In this document: positions 12,382 through 23,373 of the stretch, one piece after another
Layout of the letters: every line of letters begins with the position of its first letter
How positions within the stretch are numbered: the first letter of the stretch is position 1
Assembly (NCBI GenBank): GCA_003956705.1
Contig: QZCP01000112.1
Location: 234,074-298,073, forward strand
Source of the DNA: Brevipalpus yothersi
Taxonomy: Eukaryota; Arthropoda; Arachnida; Trombidiformes; Tenuipalpidae
Direction of reading: 5' to 3'
Length of the DNA stretch: 64,000 bases
The notes under the pieces: model-generated
Database searches by the model: none
Told to the model about the DNA's origin: nothing
What the model saw: only the letters and a program-made list of their open reading frames with translations
Program-made: the position numbers and the translations under genes

Positions 12382-13372
12382 TCAACCTGCTCTATTAGGA
12401 CCAGAGGAAAGGATTCTGGATGGTCAACTGTGGTCGGGTCACTAGCCTTGCTGAGACCTCATAATCATGTGGCTGCTGAGTATGATGCAATTTGTGGTGA
12501 TCATGTGAGTAGTGGAGTCAATTGTTTGCCTCCTCTCGTCAACTCTAGCGACTTTTCAATTGCCACTTTTAGCGGCACTTCACTGCCGTTTATCTGAAAG
12601 AAGAATAATTGAAGAGAGAGAGAGGAAGAGAGAGAAGCTGGTGAGATAAGAAGCTATCCATATGCTATCGATTGGATGAAATCAGAAGAGTGAGAAGAGC
12701 TTCACTTCACCTCTGAAAAAGATTGAGCCCCTTGAAACGATTCGTTGGGCCTCACATCGAAACTTCGTCAGATAAAGAGAGAGAAAATTCGTTCGATAAT
12801 TATACATCACTTCATGTAGCCAAGAGTTTTTTTCATCTTTCAGGCAAGAGGTGAAGGTTATTCGGAGAATTATCTTCTTCTTAGTCATTATTCTATCTCC
12901 TTGAGCTCAAAAAGGTGAATAAAAATCGAAAGTTCTTGCTGCGTGTAGCCTTACCAATTCCTCTGATGCCTCATTATAATGAGGCCTGATTATCATGAGG
13001 CGTTCATATTCCAACTCAGGTACTTCCACAAGATTTCATCCAGAAATTCTATCAGCTTGTTCACCGTTCTAAGGTGCTGAGGTTTTCAGTCATATAGAAG
13101 GCTATTCTAGAGAACCTCAGAGAGCCCTCTCGTTTGTCTACTCTCTCTCTCTTTCTCTCTCCAAAATATGTTATGACGAAAACATTTCGCTGGTAAAAAT
13201 TGCTCGGTGAATGCATGAGTGTACACACACACACCTTACATATTCAAGGCCAATGTGGAGCGAAGGTGGACGACCTCTGTTATTTTGGCCTCGCTCGACT
13301 TGAATGGACGCTGGTCAAAGAGATGCTTGTATTCATTGTTATGCTAGAGTCGAGATTAGATCCCTCCATTCA

Positions 13373-13375
<3 letters not shown>

Positions 13376-13416
<41 letters not shown>
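13376..13416. repeat. (CT)n microsatellite
   Basis: About 20 uninterrupted CT units. Confidence 0.97.
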
Positions 13417-13419
<3 letters not shown>

Positions 13420-14221
13420 TCCCTCCATATCGATGGGTAATGAATAGTGTCCAGCGGTCATGGCTTTACACCAGAATACTGCACGACATGACCTAACACT
13501 GGAGTTATTTACGAGTAAGAGAGACGATTGTTAACTTTGACCGTGACAATTTGGGATAGCCAGGCAAGAAAGCGGACTCAGGGCCAAGGTCCTCACAGAG
13601 GAATGTTCGCCGATCACAATGAGACTACTTTCTCCAGAATCGTAAGTCTCCACCTTTGTGGGTCATGGGCAATTGCTTTACGACTTGACAAACATGACTC
13701 CCTTCGAGTCATGATAATGCTTCGAATAGAAAGCAAGATGAAGCTGGCTTCAAATGTAGTAACTCCGAAAAGAAACGATAACAATCTTTCCAGAATTCAA
13801 GCAAACAGCAAAGTTCTTAATCACTCTATTCACTTTACACATCCCATGTCATTCGGACTGAAATCACAGCTCAAAGTTTCGTACTCTTGCACCTGAGTTG
13901 GAAGTGAATGAATCTCTCGTGGAAATTGAAGAAATAAAAGAAAACGAATCGGATGGCCCATCGAATTGCAGGGGAAAATGAGGATCATGCGAGAAAGAAT
14001 AGAATATGTGAAAACTTACCGAAAAAATCTTTAGGACCGATGGACAGTTGAGTTGTGGTTAGTAAGGTTCGCTAGGAGTCAGGAGCCAGAAGCCAGGAGT
14101 TAAGAAGTGTATGTGTCGCATGGGGTGTGAGTGACGCAACCAGCACGAACAGGCATCGCCTTCTTCCCTCGGGGGCCACCACAAGACCTTGAATAACTCG
14201 GTCAGAGTCGGTCGTTGAACT

Positions 14222-14310
14222 CAGCAAGGGCTGAGAAGGGCTGAGAGGGGCTGAAAGAGGCTGAGAGAGGGACTGAGAGGGGGACTGAGAAGGACTGGCT
14301 GAAAGGCTTC
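14222..14310. repeat. imperfect short tandem repeat, unit about 9-12 nt (GGCTGAGAG-like)
   Basis: Seven or more copies of a GGCTGA/GACTGA-AGGG word in a row. The minus strand frames through it read as low-complexity Ser/Pro/Leu and are not convincing as a gene. Confidence 0.85.
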
Positions 14311-16300
14311 CTGATTCACTCTCGACGGAAGAATGTGCAGATTGTGGGGCCGACGGGTCAACCTCCGAAACATGCTGGCCTCGAGTTGTATCCTGGAACA
14401 AAGCCCAAGCGAATGAGAACACTTCCTACTGTCGCACTTGATCTTCGTCATTCTTCCAGCACGTTTATAATCGTCTCCAAGTGCTAGGAGCTTTGTTTTC
14501 TCATCTTTTCCAGCTCATCCCGCGATGCTCGAGACAATTTTATCTCAATAAACTAGAAAGAGACTGTTGCTCTTTTAGGTTCGATGTTTACGCATTTCAT
14601 TGAATGAACGATCGATTCAGATTGTTTACAAAATTATGACAGGAAGAGTTGAAAGAAAGAGAAAGGACAATGATTTGAGAAGAATAGAGTCGAGCGACTC
14701 GATCGAATTGTGCCAATATTTTATTATTAAATTTGTTTTGGTGGATTTTTTGGGGTCAAATAACGCAGAGAAAGAAATGTGAATGGAGAGGTTAAGGACC
14801 ATGATCTCTGCATGACCTTTCCAGACTATTGGTCACCTCAGAGAATAGAGAATATCACAACAATCTTACTCTCATTCGAAACGGACCGCAATGATCAGCT
14901 CGACCAAAGTGCCTCGAGAAGTGAGTCTAGCTTGGTGCAGAGTGATTATCATACTGACCGTGAAAAGAAGCAGTATTTTGAGGCCTTGGGTATTTTGGAG
15001 CAAAAAAATTCAACAATTTTGTGAGAGAAAAAATGCTTCAGTACAATCTTTGCAAATCAAGCAAAAGACTGGCGATTGATTTGGATATCTTTTTAGATTG
15101 AAGCCGAGTTGAAAGAGTATTTTTCAGCTAAAATGATCAACGTTAAACAAGCGACTGAAGCTCAATACCAATAAAAATGGAAGAGCTTATTGAAATAGTC
15201 AGTCATTTAAGCGATATTTTCACTCAGAATTCAAACGAATCAATTCTACAGTATCATCAGATTTCGAGTTGGTAGAAATTTTAATCAAAAATAAACGACA
15301 GATGAAAAGGCCACAAGTTATTTGCTCGTTTTTGTTCTCTTGTGCGGCCTTCGATATTGAATCGGTTCAGGTTGAATCTGGCCTATTCTTGTGAGTATAC
15401 CATAAAAATGGAACCGATTCACAATAGCTGAGAAATGATAATTAATCAGAGTCCGAGTGATTACAATCAAGTGTGTCAAGGTTGATGGGCGATCATCGAA
15501 GTGCTCAACAAGCAAGCTTTGAGAAACTCACTCCATCTCAATATATACATACACTTGCATATACTAATACTAATAATCTTTCACACACACATACCGTTTC
15601 ATTTGTAATCAATGATTTTTCTGTTTACATCCTCAGAACTCCAACGAGAGCATCAAGTTGATGATCTTGGATTCCGGATGATGATTACGAATGATCAATT
15701 ACGAGCAACTTTCACGGAGGACATTGATCTGTGCTCCAGCCAAGCTGTTGTGCAAATGCAAACAAACGCCTTGAGATGAGCTGTGGTGTTGGATTTGATT
15801 TTCAATTTTACCGAAAGATGAGATATCAAGTGATCACTTATCACTTCTCAAGGCAAGTCAATTGTCTTGAATCTGATCTTTCACAGTTCATTGACCTACG
15901 AGATTGAAAGAAGAAGAAGAAAAAGAAGAAGTCTTTGGACTTGCGCTTGTAACTTTCTTCACTCATCGTTCAGCATCCGCTCTCCTCGGAATTCTCTGCT
16001 CATCACCAACTCAGACACTGATAACAAATAGTAAAGTGAGGAAACGTGATAGATCATAGATTCAGTAATAATAAGGAGCGTCTGATATCGCTCTGAATAC
16101 GGGAAACATGCTTTCCGGATCACTGATCATTTGGGTTCTTGGCGATTTAGGGTTAGAATACAGTAGAAGTGAAACGCTGGCTTGATTTTTAGGTGATTCG
16201 AGTACCAGATCAGTGAGCCCTTTTTCAGAATTCCAAGATGTGTGTTTCCTTATTTTGGTTCCAATTCACTGATCGAACTATCATGACGATCAAACGAAGG

Positions 16301-16318
16301 ATATATATATATATATAT
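16301..16318. repeat. (AT)n run
   Basis: Nine AT dinucleotides. Confidence 0.9.
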
Positions 16319-17173
16319 CTATAATGGACTACCACTAATTACACGCTTTTACGGTCTCGAATTCACAGATAGTGTGTTGAACCTTTTTTTGCCAATGAAA
16401 TTTCCAGACGCAATTACGATGGAAGTCTACATTCATCATCATCGTCAGACATTGTATTCTCAATGAGAGTTGTTGGTTGCAATTGAGTTTCATGCTTCGA
16501 TGAGAATATGGAAACTTTGGTAAACATTTTGATTCACAGGTTTTGAAACTTTATTTCTTCCTCATGACGGGATGTTGCAATAAAAAAGAAGAAAGAAGTG
16601 TGTCAAATGAGATGATAAACTCTTTAATGTTTTCTCAAATAAATTAAGATTAGCATTCAATAACTAGGCTTCATAAAATCTTAAATTTTAATCTTCCCAT
16701 AAATCTTGAAAGCCCTGAAGGATGAATGGAAAGAAATGAAACCTCATGAGTGGGAAAAAGGCCGAACCATTGGAAACGTTTTCATGCAAACCGGAATATA
16801 TATCTCTGGCTTTCGATTGAAGGTGCCCAGAATTATCGAATGCTACAAGTTTGGACGAAGGAATGGAAAGAAAGCAATAAGCCAGCACCTTGGCACTCAC
16901 AAGAAGGGGAAGAATCTCAAGTGAAAGGGAACAAACCGGAAAGGATGTTTTGCTTTTTACTCATGATTAACAAACTTTTGATTCGGCGCTGGAAGATCTC
17001 TCGATCTCTAAGTGTTTTGGCTTGGGATGGAGAAAAAGTTCCATGAAACTTGCTAACGCCGTGCTCAGTGCGATATTTTTTCCACAGCTTTCCATCTTTT
17101 CCATGCTTATCTTCCAGTACCACTGTTTTGAATCAGACCATCTTGTATGATCAGCCATTCATCACCACCAGTC

Positions 17174-20100
17174 ATGGCCAATCATGGTAAGCCATTTTAT
17201 TTAGTGAGTGAGTATTGGGAACCTTTTTCAGGACGAAATCAATATTTTGGCCGTTCATTAACGTAACATCAAGTCTTTAACTACTATTTTTTCCCTTTTT
17301 CCACTTATCTTTCAACGATACAGCCGTTTATCGACTCATATCACTCTTAGTTGTACAAGCAATACTTTTCAACTTAATTGCTGCTCAAAAACCATCGAAA
17401 AACTGTTTGGACTGCTTGATAAAGGTATGATACATATTTAAGCATTCTCTCCATCCTCTCCGAAATCATCTGTTTTCTCTCTCATCAGTATAGCCTCACG
17501 AGGTAGCATATTTTTCTTCATACGAGACAAACTGTTTTCGTACTGTTTTTATCTCTTCTCGTTACCTCAAGTACAAAAATATATAGCCTCAGCATTATTT
17601 GATGATAAATGAACTCCAACAAATCAACTCTATCTAATTTGTCAACGATTTTGCAGAATCATATTTACAACTATGAGCAACGATCTGATTTCGCGCTTCT
17701 CTGGAATAGCGAGCTTCAAGAAAGCATCAACGATACTTGTAGGCAAAACATGACATGCTTGCCTCAGGCCTTGGAACAATTCCTAGAGAAAAATATTGTG
17801 GACTGCAGTGGAGACTCAATAATCGATTGTATTGACTATGCTCTCATACTTCAATTTGGCCAGAATTGTCGGTCTCAAAGAGGAAATATTTTTCGATTCT
17901 GGGCTCACTCAACTTTCAGTCCTTGTTTTCAAGCCGGTCAGTTTTCTTTAGGCTTGTCGACCCCAGCAATCCAATAACTTTCATTTTTCTCGAATTTCAG
18001 ATTCTGTTCCTCCGCTAATTGAACCAGAATTGACCACAACAATCGATATGATTTCTAGTAAAGTGATTGATCCCGAATGTTTACGCTGCATTTGCTCAGC
18101 GAGTACAGATTGTAGCACAGAGAATGCCACATGTACAGGAAACCGATGTGGGCCATATATGATTAGCCGCAATCAGTATGAGAAGGCGGAACAGCCAGGA
18201 GAATCGTTCAGTTCTTGTGCATCTAGCAAGAATTGCTCGGAACTTGTGTTGCAACGTTTCATGGCTAAAAATTCCCGTGATTGTAACAATGATGGAATCA
18301 TCAATTGTGAAGATTTTGCAGCTTTCCACGAGTTTGGTTCCAACTGTCATGACAATAGGCTACGATCGACTAACTTTTGGCGCCACTTTGAGTATTGTAC
18401 CATAATGGCCGACGATGTTAGACGTAAGATTTTCGATAAGCCTTAATCGGTTTTGAGATCATTTAAAGATTGTTCAATCTTAATTTAGGTGAACCAAATC
18501 CATGGGACAATAGTGGAATAAGAAGCAACTATTCAGCTGATTCGGTGCCTCCATTGGTGGTGGCTCCAATTTTGTTCAACTCAGTACCCATCCTGACAAC
18601 GACCCTGGATAGTGGAATCAATCAGATAATAAGCATTGATTACAATTGTTTTAATTGTATACATCAAGTAAGTGAATATGTTGAGAAAGTGATAGTGTTT
18701 ATTGATATGAGCTATGCGTGAAAATTCGCTATGAAGCCAGGTTTGAATCTTTTTAGTGAGGAGGGAAACAAACAATTTCATTCTAATGAAAAAATCAATC
18801 AAATATGGATCAATCGATTGAAGGAAAATGATTATTTATGGAGATTGAGGGATAAAATCCTTTAAAAGATACAAAAATTAATTTACACTACTCTTGTAGA
18901 GAATCAATCTGACAGCAGATTCACAGGAAAGGATTCAACATCCTTGCCAAGATCTAGCTCACTTTGGAGAAGAAGTTAATACCCAAATTTTATCAAATTA
19001 GAGATTTTCTGGGACTAGAGTATCTCCTATTGACCAGTATTGCTTTGTTAACTTTTGAATTAGGTGGTTTTGTTTGATTTCCCTTGACGCACCGAAGGAC
19101 CAAAATCAGTAGAATAGAGGCAAAGATGATCGTTCCAGCGATTATGATTAAAATGATCGCCCACAGAGGCAATCGACAGTCGTCTATATCATCATAATTA
19201 TCAACACAATTCAGAATTTCCATCATGTGTCGCTTTGATGCTCGATAGTTATCAGTTTGCTGAAATTTTCTTCTTGCTTGGCGCCCACATTCCTTCTCGA
19301 TCAGCTCAAGCATACAATCTTCATAGTCGAGCAGAAAGCAGCATGAAAGTTTCTCTGGATTGTCATGTCTCCATCTCTGAAGGCCTTTTTAATGAAAAAT
19401 TTTATGCTCAATAACTTGCTAACTTGATATTGAGCTTTTGTTGCATACTTACCATCAATATAACAATCAGCATATTTTGGGTTCAAGAGAATGCGTTTCG
19501 AACAACTCGAATCAGTTTTGTGGGCAATGTTACGGAATTGAACGATATATTTGAAGTAGTCTTTGATCAAATTACGGTCAATTAGCCCTGCCCATTCATA
19601 GAAACTGATTTCTTGACCTTTCGAGCAGGAGAGAGATAGTGAAAAAAGGAACACATAATAATATAAAATCATAATAGATTCCAGATCCTGAGCACAGATT
19701 TCAACAACTTCGAGATCATGAACTTTAATCAAAATAATCAAAATATCAGGGAAGAATCAATCACTAAGCGATTATCTTTGATTCACCTTTTCACTAAGGT
19801 AACGATAAAGAACATCTCATTTGTGCACACTTTTTCTTTCTTCCGACTTTACCGAAATATTTTTCCACCTCTTTATAAAGTTGAGAAACAAACCCATTAC
19901 AACAATTACTTATCGCTAAAATTTTTTTCCTGATTTTCAGGCAAGCAGTGCTTACAATGATTCATCCATCTACTCTGGGGAACTTCATGGATGTGGGCCA
20001 TTCATGATTAGTAGAATGTACTTTGATCGTGTGAATGGTCTGGACGAAAATATAAACTATGAGAATTGCTGTCGTAACCGAGAATGCTCAGAGAAAGTCG

Positions 20101-20279
20101 TACAGGCTTATGTTGAAAGCAATCCGTTCGATTGTAACCGAGACGGATATATAGATTGTTTGGACTATGCAATAATTCACAAATTGGGTGCAGAAAAATG
20201 TAAACTCCTTGAAAATCAAGAAAATTTCATGGAATCTTTATACTGGGAATATTTCCAAACATGTTACGGCTTTGATTAA
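17174..20279 (+). CDS. secreted protein with three invertebrate (i-type) lysozyme-like / destabilase domains
   Basis: Six exons (17174-17186, 17324-17424, 17657-17936, 18001-18423, 18489-18667, 19941-20279) join in phase to 444 residues. Residues 1-25 form a signal peptide (LISLLVVQAILFNLIAAQ), so the product is extracellular. Domain 2 (about 158-265) is the best copy: CLRCICSASTDC, then CGPYMIS, then DCNNDGIINCEDF and a final FWRHFEYC. Domain 3 (326-441) begins NCFNCIHQ at the end of exon 5 and continues after the long intron with CGPFMISRMYF. Domain 1 (about 30-131) keeps NCLDC and the DCSGDSIIDCIDY segment but lacks the CGPY part. At the place of the catalytic Glu of clam lysozyme (CICKMESGC) domain 2 has Ser, as in many insect members, so muramidase activity is doubtful for all three. 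Each domain has a 12-residue acidic loop like an EF-hand. The last intron (1273 nt) contains an antisense gene. Start chosen because the 13-nt first exon gives an in-phase Met before the signal peptide; another upstream start is possible. Confidence 0.85.
18993..19672 (-). CDS. cysteine-rich type I membrane protein, nested antisense gene, unknown function
   Basis: Two exons (19672-19453 and 19384-18993), separated by a 68-nt intron (GTAAGT ... AAAAAG), join in phase to 203 residues. The N-terminus MILYYYVFLFSLSLSCSKG is a signal peptide, chosen as the start over an ATG 69 nt upstream that would bury it. The ectodomain has a regular cysteine pattern: SSCS, ADCYID, SCCFLLDYEDCM, KECG, LNCVDN and DDC. 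A single membrane helix (LPLWAIILIIIAGTIIFASI, continuing LLILVL) is followed by a short basic tail ending SSPRKSLI. This CC...DYxxC...CG layout resembles uncharacterised cysteine-rich helical proteins that are common in mites and other arthropods; I cannot name a family. The gene lies entirely within the last intron of the lysozyme-like gene on the other strand. Confidence 0.75.
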
Positions 20280-20452
20280 GTCGGTCAGGTCCCTGTTCAT
20301 TTCCCAGTACCAAATGATTTTTTGTTTTGTGTGATCCTCTATTGTGATGAGCTTGAAAACTTGCCCTCGAGGTAGATAGAAACTCGAGACATAACCGATT
20401 TCAGTGCTGTGATATCCGATTTTTGAATGAAATTTTTGGTTAAGCTGACTCC

Positions 20453-20458
20453 AATAAA
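20453..20458 (+). terminator. polyadenylation signal AATAAA
   Basis: Canonical hexamer about 174 nt beyond the stop of the lysozyme-like gene. Confidence 0.55.
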
Positions 20459-20768
20459 TAACTAATCATAAAACTCCTCAACTTCTTATCATAGACTTCG
20501 TCAATGGACATAATTGTAATACAGAATTCCAAGTTTGTATTGAGCAATTTTTTGCACCTTCAAAGAGTTTAACAAACGAAATTGTTAGTTTAAAGGCAAT
20601 GTAAACTAGACTCCATTACGTTTGAATTATATTTGATTTGTCCAACATTGAGAGTAAGTGACATGCAATCAACGTCATGAGAGATTACAGGTGCAAAAGA
20701 GAGATCTTCAAGTCGAAAACATCATTTTTCGTTTGGATTAGGTACGAGTTGGATGCGGAAAAGTGAAA

Positions 20769-21804
20769 ATGTTCATCGGTCTAATTCTTGAGACATTATG
20801 TGTCTCATCATTCTTATTGAGTCCAGCCCTCGGATGTGGTAAGATGTAACAAATAAGACCCTATTAATCTTCTCTTTTCACCTATTTTTTCTCTTTCATC
20901 GAAAGAATGTGGAAAAGAAAAACATAGCACAAGACCAGAAAATGGATCAGAAGTAAGCAAATTGAAATTCCCATGGTTGGTTTTCATAAAGTGAGTAGTT
21001 CCGATTGGCTAATAATCAAATTGACAACATTTGATCAATTGATTCAGAGCTAAAGAATTCGAAATCGAAAGAGGGTGTAGTGGTGCTATTATAGGGAAAA
21101 AACATGTCCTAACATCTCTTAATTGCGTACGTGTGGACAATGAAAGACTCGTTAACCCTTTTTATGTTCATGTATACTTGGGAACCCATTCGGGAAAATA
21201 CTATTCTTCTGCCAAAATCAGAGCTTCGAATTTTATTTATAAAGAGCTGCAAGATCCAAGGGGTAAAGGTGGTGATTTAGTGATCATCGAATTGGAGAAA
21301 AAAATAAACCTACATCGAAAATCTATGCCTATATGTCTTTTCGATCATAATATGGATCTTTCTAAAGTCGAGGAACTCACAATTTTAGGCTGGAATGGTT
21401 CCTCGCGAGGCTATCCTCAAAGGCCACACCGAGGGAAAATAAATCTTGTATCAGGTAATGAGCCCAAAATTTCTTAACTTGAGTGACAAACTTTGGCAAT
21501 TCCAAATATAGAATGTCCGAGAGAATCACGAGAACCTCAAGACAAGCTTGGATCATCAGAATTGGAATTTTGTGCTGTTTCGAATGAAAGTCAATGCCCG
21601 GGTGATATTGGCAGTCCGTTAATGTGGAAAAATGAGGAGAACAGGTGGTTCTTATTCGGAGTGACACCAGATCGACACTCGTGCATGTCTGATAGCCATC
21701 CTACTTCGTTTATAAATGTGATAAATTATATGAAGAGGATGAAAGAGAATGGTATTTTAGTGGAGAAAGGAGATGTTGAATCATGTGACATGTCTTCGGA
21801 GTGA
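20769..21804 (+). CDS. secreted trypsin-like serine protease homolog lacking the catalytic His and Ser
   Basis: Exons 20769-20838, 20906-20990, 21048-21454 and 21512-21804 join in phase to 284 residues. The first 22 residues (MFIGLILETLCVSSFLLSPALG) are a signal peptide. The body follows the chymotrypsin fold: FPWLVFIK, CSGAIIGKKHVLTSLNCV, GGDLVIIEL, ILGWNGSS, and QCPGDIGSPL near the end. Compared with active S1 proteases, the His of the usual AAHC is Asn (about N77), the Asp is kept (about D128), and the Ser of GDSGGP is Ile (about I220). No IVGG-type activation site precedes FPW. The protein should therefore be a non-cleaving homolog. Such proteins serve in arthropods as cofactors or binding proteins in immune and clotting cascades (family knowledge); the specific role is unknown. 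It converges on FRG1, with only 58 nt between the stops. Confidence 0.88.
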
Positions 21805-21862
21805 AGTATTTCCTGGAGCACTTGAACTTGAAACGATGAAAGGAAGATTCCTATGGATAAGA

Positions 21863-22789
21863 TCATTTACAAAACTTGTCCGATTTCATCTTTTCACGAC
21901 GGTCCAATAAAGTTGCATGTAAAATTCCAGATTCTTTGGCTCTCTTCAGTACTTTTCGATCTTCTGAGTTAACTTTGAATTTTCCCGCCTGGAATTTCTT
22001 TGCGTACTTTTCTTCAATCTCCGATAATTTTCCTTTCTCCTCCTCTGGGATTTTTCTCAATTCTTCCTCTCTTTTCACCAACTCTAGATCTGTGTTCGAT
22101 CTGATTTTGAGGAATTGTTCAGGTCCAGCTTTCGTACTTTTCGCATAGACCAAGTTGTTTCCGTTTTCATCAGGAGCGAGGAAGCAATCATTACAACAAG
22201 AGATGGCAATTTTTCCATCTTGAAAAACAGGCTCGAACTGCTCACGTTGTCCAATAGCATCAGATCTTCCAACTAAACGTGATTGATGATCAATACTGAG
22301 ATATTTGTTATAACCAGATTTAAAAGCACGTTTGGTCTCCGAAGTTTTGATGGAGATCAGAATTTCTTCCTCAGATGGTTCTTCCCCAGGTGAATGTGGA
22401 TCTCCAGCGACAAAAAGACCATTGTCCATAGCTTTCAAGTAGCAATGAGGCAAAACTTCTATCGCTATTGGACCAACTACAGATTCAATATCATTGAGAC
22501 AAGCCCAGCCACCTGTAAATATATTTGAATTCGTTGTAAACTTCATATATGGATCAAGCAGAGTGACGAGCACTTACCATGTTTAGCAATATCTTCTAGA
22601 TCTTTAGATGGTTCATCAGAAGGCTTGTGTTTTTTCTCTTTCGTTTTCGTTTTCTTCGTTCTGATAAGAAGAATAATGCATTATTAGAAGTTCTTAGTTT
22701 TGTGAGCTCGAACATTATTGAGAGTTGACTTACCGTTTTTCTCCTTTCAGAGATAGTTTTGACACTCGAACACCGGCAAAATTACTCAT
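21863..22789 (-). CDS. FRG1: FRG1 homolog (nuclear actin-bundling / RNA-associated protein)
   Basis: Exons 22789-22734, 22660-22578 and 22512-21863 join in phase to 262 residues, close to the 258 of human FRG1. It begins with a basic, lysine-rich stretch (TKKTKTKEKKHK) typical of the nuclear localisation signal, followed by the beta-trefoil/fascin-like domain: GGWACLNDIESVVGPIAIE, KRAFKSGYNKYLSID, GRSDAIGQREQFEPVFQDGK and ISCCNDCFLAPDE. The C-terminal part is a charged helix ending in LHATLLDRREKMKSDKFCK. FRG1 is found in nucleoli, Cajal bodies and spliceosomal complexes and binds actin (established for the family). The gene is divergent from the MEK gene, with 584 nt between start codons. 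Confidence 0.96.
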
Positions 22790-23373
22790 CTTGTTCTAAT
22801 TGATTGTAAAAACAGTACTAAAAAATTTCACTTTAGAAAATCTGTTACTTGTTGATCAAATAAGATGACAAAAAACGGTACAAAAAGGCCACATGATCAT
22901 GAAAAATTGCATGTATAACAGTTTTGCGATTGAAAAGTTTTTTAGATTCAAATCTGATGAATGTCAAGAAATCAAAACACTCGATTCTCACTATCAGATC
23001 GTCAATAGAGCCTATTGAAAAGGCCGATACTGAGCACCTCAGGAACAGAATTGAAGCTCAAATTCATCGAGCATAATTACACTCTCGACGAGGAATTAAA
23101 TCAAACGATGATTCATTCAAACTATGACAATTAGTGGCTGATCTGATGATGAGATTGTGATCACAGATCAACAACAAAACAAGACTCGAGTGAATCAGAA
23201 ACATTGAGAAACATTAAGAAAGGTTAGTTTTGTTATCATTTCCGCCAGGAGCGCATACCAGAGGATAGGTTGTTATGATGGTTGCTCTTCTCTGGCGATT
23301 AAATGATTTAATTTAAATCATCATCAATCACAAAGGTGATTTAAATAGTTGTGAACCAATTTTTAGTCCCAAG
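22790..23373. promoter_or_regulatory. shared upstream region between FRG1 (-) and MEK (+)
   Basis: The two start codons face away from each other across this 584 nt. It must hold both promoters or a bidirectional one. No clear TATA box or other element is assigned. Confidence 0.5.

Larger units (their letters stand above)
12382..17173. other. intergenic region without a recognised gene
   Basis: Contains a long CT microsatellite (13376-13416), an imperfect GGCTGAGAG-type tandem repeat (14222-14310) and a short AT run (16301-16318). The frames I inspected are short or low-complexity and lack known motifs. The part near 12382-12600 probably includes the ABCG promoter; the last few hundred bases before 17174 should include the promoter of the lysozyme-like gene. 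Confidence 0.6.

Noticed and set aside
13200..13496. Frame containing a SLSLSLSL run
   Set aside because: Produced by the CT microsatellite; the same is true of the SLSL and RERE frames at 37126-37386, 39512-40016, 44874-45056, 60340-60651 and 60814-61130.
14072..14451. Minus-strand Ser/Pro/Leu-rich frames
   Set aside because: They run through the GGCTGAGAG tandem repeat in two different frames; no signal peptide or domain, and no phase-compatible partners seen.
19301..19440. Minus-strand read-through of the 68-nt intron in the nested gene
   Set aside because: The unspliced frame ends at a stop soon after; splicing to the acceptor before 19384 keeps the cysteine-rich frame open to the membrane helix.
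19941..20279. Treating the last lysozyme-like exon as a separate gene
   Set aside because: It lacks its own signal peptide and the first half of the domain, and it joins exon 5 exactly in phase to complete domain 3.
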